NCBI GenBank assembly: GCA_024279045.1
Contig: JAJRRZ010000226.1
Location: 1-16,356 of the forward strand
Source of the DNA: Alphaproteobacteria bacterium
GTDB taxonomy: Bacteria; Pseudomonadota; Alphaproteobacteria; Rhizobiales; Aestuariivirgaceae
Reading direction: 5' to 3'
Length of the DNA stretch: 16,356 nucleotides
The position numbers were made by a program, and so were the translations under genes. Numbering within the stretch: the stretch's first letter is position 1; every line of letters starts with the position of its first letter. This document shows, piece by piece, positions 13,763 through 16,356 of the stretch. The notes beneath the pieces were generated by a model. The model was not told where the DNA came from. It saw only the letters and a list, made by a program, of their open reading frames with translations, and made no database searches.

Positions 13763-16219
13763 ATGCCGACGTTCACCAGATCACTGGAACAGGCGCTGCA
13801 CCGGGCGCTGGCCACCGCTGCCGACTACCGGCACGAATACGCCACGCTGGAGCATCTGCTGCTGGCGCTCATCGACGATGACGACGCCGCCGCGGTGATG
13901 CAGGCGTGCGATGTCGACCTCGACCTGCTGCGCCAGCAACTGGTGGAATATCTGGAAAACGAGCTGGCCGGGCTGGTGGCCCAGCCGGGCGTGGAGCCCA
14001 AGCCCACCACCGCCTTTCAGCGCGTGTTGCAGCGCGCCGTCATCCACGTGCAGAGCGCCGGGCGCGAGGAAGTAACGGGAGCGAACATCCTGGTGGCCAT
14101 CTTCGCCGAGCGCGAGAGCCATGCCGCGTGGTTCCTGCAGGAGCAGGACATGACCCGCTTCGATGCCGTCAACTACATCTCCCACGGCATTGCCAAGCGC
14201 GGCTCGCGTTCCGTGGCGCGGCCCGTGCGTGGCGTCAAGGACAAGGATTCCGAGGACAACTTCATGGCGCGCATGGCCCGCAAGGGTGAGCGCCACGAGC
14301 ACGACAATGAAGACGTGGACGACGACCTCGACGACGAGGACGACGGCTCCCCCAGCACCGAGGCGCTGGACGAATATTGCATCAACCTCAACGACAAGGC
14401 GAAGGCCGGCAAGATCGACCCGCTCATCGGGCGCGAAAGGGAAGTGATGCGCACCATCCAGGTGCTGTGCCGCCGCCAGAAGAACAACCCGCTGCTGGTT
14501 GGTGATCCGGGCGTGGGCAAGACGTCCATCGCCGAGGGGCTGGCGCGGCGCATCGTCGAGGGCGATGTGCCCGACGTGCTGAAGGAGTGCACGATCTTCC
14601 AGCTCGACATGGGTGTGCTGCTGGCCGGCACGCGCTACCGCGGCGACTTCGAGGAGCGCATCAAGGCCGTCATCAAGGAGATCGAGGAATATCCCGGCGG
14701 TATCCTGTTCATCGACGAAATCCACACCGTCATCGGCGCCGGCGCCACCTCCGGCGGGGCGATGGATGCCTCCAACCTGCTGAAACCCGCGCTGGCCTCC
14801 GGCGCCTTGCGCTGCATCGGCTCCACCACCTACAAGGAATACCGCCAGTATTTCGAGAAGGATCGCGCCCTGGTGCGGCGCTTCCAGAAGATCGACATCG
14901 TCGAGCCGTCTGTCGAGGACACGGTGAAGATCCTGAAGGGCCTGAAGCCCTATTTCGAGAAGCACCACAGCGTGCGCTACACCCATGACGCCATTCGCAC
15001 CGCGGTGGAGCTTTCCGCGCGCTACATGTCCGACCGCAAGCTGCCGGACAAGGCCATCGACGTGCTCGACGAGTCGGGCGCGGCGCAGATGCTGCTGCCG
15101 AAGAGCAAGCGCAAGGCCACCATCGGCGTGAAGGATATCGAGGCCACCATCGCCTCCATGGCGCGCATCCCGCCGAAGACGGTCAGCCGCGATGATGCAA
15201 AGGTGCTGAAGAACCTCGGCGAGGAACTCAAGCGCGTGGTGTTCGGCCAGGATCGCGCCATCGAGGCGCTCAGCGACGCCATCAAGCTTTCCCGCGCCGG
15301 CCTGCGCGAGCCGGAAAAGCCCATCGGCAGCTACCTGTTCACCGGCCCGACGGGCGTAGGCAAGACGGAGGTGGCGCGACAACTGGCCAGCCATCTCGGC
15401 GTGGAGCTGATCCGCTTCGACATGTCGGAATACATGGAGCGCCACTCCGTCTCGCGGCTCATCGGCGCGCCGCCGGGCTATGTGGGGTTCGACCAGGGCG
15501 GCCTGCTCACTGACGCCATCGACCAGCACCCCCACGCGGTGCTGCTGCTGGACGAGATCGAGAAGGCGCACCCGGATCTGTTCAACATCCTGCTGCAGGT
15601 GATGGATCACGGCAAGCTCACCGACAACAACGGCAAGACGGTGGACTTCCGCAACGTCATCATCATCATGACATCCAACGCCGGTGCGCGGGAGCTGGCC
15701 CAGCAGGCCTATGGCTTCACCCGCAACAAGCGCGAGGGCGACGACGAAGAGGCCATCAGGCGGCTGTTCACGCCGGAGTTCCGCAACCGGCTGGATGCCA
15801 TCATCGGCTTTGCCCACCTGTCGCCGGAAATCGTGCAGCGCATCGTCGACAAGTTCGTCATGCAGCTGGAGGCGCAACTGGCCGAGCGCCAGGTGAACAT
15901 CGAGCTGAGCGATGCGGCGCGCACATGGCTGGCCCGTGAGGGCTATGATGAGCAGATGGGCGCGCGTCCGCTGGGCCGCATCATTCAGGAACACGTGAAA
16001 AAGCCGCTGGCCGAAGAGGTTCTGTTCGGCAAGCTCGCCAATGGCGGCACGGTGCGGGTCGATCTGAAGAAAGACCGCAAGGGCGGCGAAGGGCTTGTCT
16101 TCACCTATCTTGATCGCGAACAGGAAAAGGCGAAGGCTCCGAAGCCCAAGGCTTCCGGGAAGTCTCCCAAGACCCGCAAACCACGCAAGAAACCCCAGAA
16201 AGCGGGCAGCAAGGACTAG
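13763..16219 (+). CDS. clpA: ATP-dependent Clp protease ATP-binding subunit ClpA
   Basis: Class 1 AAA+ unfoldase that feeds substrates to ClpP. The order is a Clp N-domain repeat pair (1-145, ClpS-binding), an acidic linker (about 175-196, mostly Asp/Glu), AAA-1 with Walker A GDPGVGKT (247-254) and Walker B ILFIDE (314-319), AAA-2 with Walker A GPTGVGKT (528-535) and Walker B LLLDEIE (594-600), the ClpP-docking IGF loop (681-683), and a D2-small C-terminal domain. There is no ClpB-type coiled-coil middle domain. At 818 residues it is longer than E. coli ClpA (758), because of the acidic linker and a Lys/Pro-rich tail (about 788-818). AAGGGAG at the end of clpS, 12 nt before the ATG, suggests translational coupling. 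Confidence 0.97.
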   Translation: MPTFTRSLEQALHRALATAADYRHEYATLEHLLLALIDDDDAAAVMQACDVDLDLLRQQLVEYLENELAGLVAQPGVEPKPTTAFQRVLQRAVIHVQSAGREEVTGANILVAIFAERESHAAWFLQEQDMTRFDAVNYISHGIAKRGSRSVARPVRGVKDKDSEDNFMARMARKGERHEHDNEDVDDDLDDEDDGSPSTEALDEYCINLNDKAKAGKIDPLIGREREVMRTIQVLCRRQKNNPLLVGDPGVGKTSIAEGLARRIVEGDVPDVLKECTIFQLDMGVLLAGTRYRGDFEERIKAVIKEIEEYPGGILFIDEIHTVIGAGATSGGAMDASNLLKPALASGALRCIGSTTYKEYRQYFEKDRALVRRFQKIDIVEPSVEDTVKILKGLKPYFEKHHSVRYTHDAIRTAVELSARYMSDRKLPDKAIDVLDESGAAQMLLPKSKRKATIGVKDIEATIASMARIPPKTVSRDDAKVLKNLGEELKRVVFGQDRAIEALSDAIKLSRAGLREPEKPIGSYLFTGPTGVGKTEVARQLASHLGVELIRFDMSEYMERHSVSRLIGAPPGYVGFDQGGLLTDAIDQHPHAVLLLDEIEKAHPDLFNILLQVMDHGKLTDNNGKTVDFRNVIIIMTSNAGARELAQQAYGFTRNKREGDDEEAIRRLFTPEFRNRLDAIIGFAHLSPEIVQRIVDKFVMQLEAQLAERQVNIELSDAARTWLAREGYDEQMGARPLGRIIQEHVKKPLAEEVLFGKLANGGTVRVDLKKDRKGGEGLVFTYLDREQEKAKAPKPKASGKSPKTRKPRKKPQKAGSKD

Positions 16220-16286
16220 GTTGTGTGGACGAAATGATTCAGATTGACGGCGAAGGATTCCCAAGGAAGCGAACATGTGATTCATG

Positions 16287-16325
16287 GGATGCCATCTGAT
16301 TCCTTCTGCAAGGGAGATGGCATCC
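16287..16325 (+). promoter_or_regulatory. Hairpin enclosing the ribosome binding site of the next ORF
   Basis: GGATGCCATCT (16287-16297) and AGATGGCATCC (16315-16325) are perfectly complementary over 11 bp. Inside, CCTT (16302-16305) faces AAGG (16310-16313), which is part of the AAGGGAG Shine-Dalgarno sequence (16310-16316). Just outside, CAT (16283-16285) can pair with the ATG at 16326-16328 past one bulged G. The whole translation initiation site could thus be masked in the RNA. It might instead act as an end structure of the clpA transcript, though no T-run follows. Confidence 0.5.
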
Positions 16326-16356
16326 ATGAGCACGCAAATGACGGAACAGGAGTGGG
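16326..16356 (+). CDS. Start of an unidentified ORF running off the window
   Basis: ATG with AAGGGAG 9 nt upstream opens a frame reading MSTQMTEQEW to the window end. Only ten residues are visible, so no function can be given. The good Shine-Dalgarno spacing supports a real start, but the frame could close soon after the edge. Confidence 0.4.
   Translation, partial: MSTQMTEQEW

Noticed and set aside
13781..16333. 850-codon open frame on the minus strand opposite clpA
   Set aside because: It is antisense to an unmistakable clpA and shows no domains. Long antisense frames are expected from the codon bias of GC-rich genes.

Overview
The window is high-GC DNA, almost certainly from an alphaproteobacterium. 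Three things point there: the ClpS/ClpA pair is of the alphaproteobacterial type (the ClpA N-domain reads VTGANILVAIFAERESH... and NYISHGIAK); a carboxypeptidase gene lies divergently beside clpS-clpA; and an inverted-repeat element built on GGGCTTGACCCGG/CCGGGTCAAGCCC, common in alphaproteobacterial intergenic DNA, lies near the left edge. The species cannot be named from this sequence. Gene content is mostly housekeeping. I see no phage, plasmid, transposase, CRISPR array, defence island, tRNA or rRNA.

Layout. 1-371 is non-coding and holds two palindromic elements. trkA (K+ uptake regulator) and a YbdK-type carboxylate-amine ligase follow on +. The ligase meets a minus-strand patatin-like lipase gene stop-to-stop with no spacing. 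The minus-strand series, read from the right, is a 1-Cys peroxiredoxin (with a well-formed promoter, an operator-like palindrome and a terminator), an inositol-monophosphatase-fold protein that has lost its catalytic metal site, and the patatin. Divergent from the peroxiredoxin is a secreted single-CXXCH haem protein (Tll0287/DUF3365 type) with its own terminator. recQ (+) then converges on gltX (-). Also on the minus strand, a D-Ala-D-Ala carboxypeptidase with a C-terminal SPOR domain is followed by ruvX and then gltX. Divergent from it is the clpS-clpA operon (N-end-rule adaptor and unfoldase). At the right edge a new ORF probably begins.

The least explained signal is in the non-coding DNA. 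Two imperfect palindromes of about 100-113 bp (3944-4056 and 6921-7021) share architecture and partial sequence, including an outer 4-bp stem followed by a C/A mismatch and then a CAT/ATG stem. The outer stems differ in sequence but pair in both copies, as expected of a repeated element selected for structure. Other points worth checking are the peroxide-type operator inside the peroxiredoxin promoter, the pseudo-phosphatase, and a hairpin enclosing the ribosome-binding site and start codon of the ORF after clpA.
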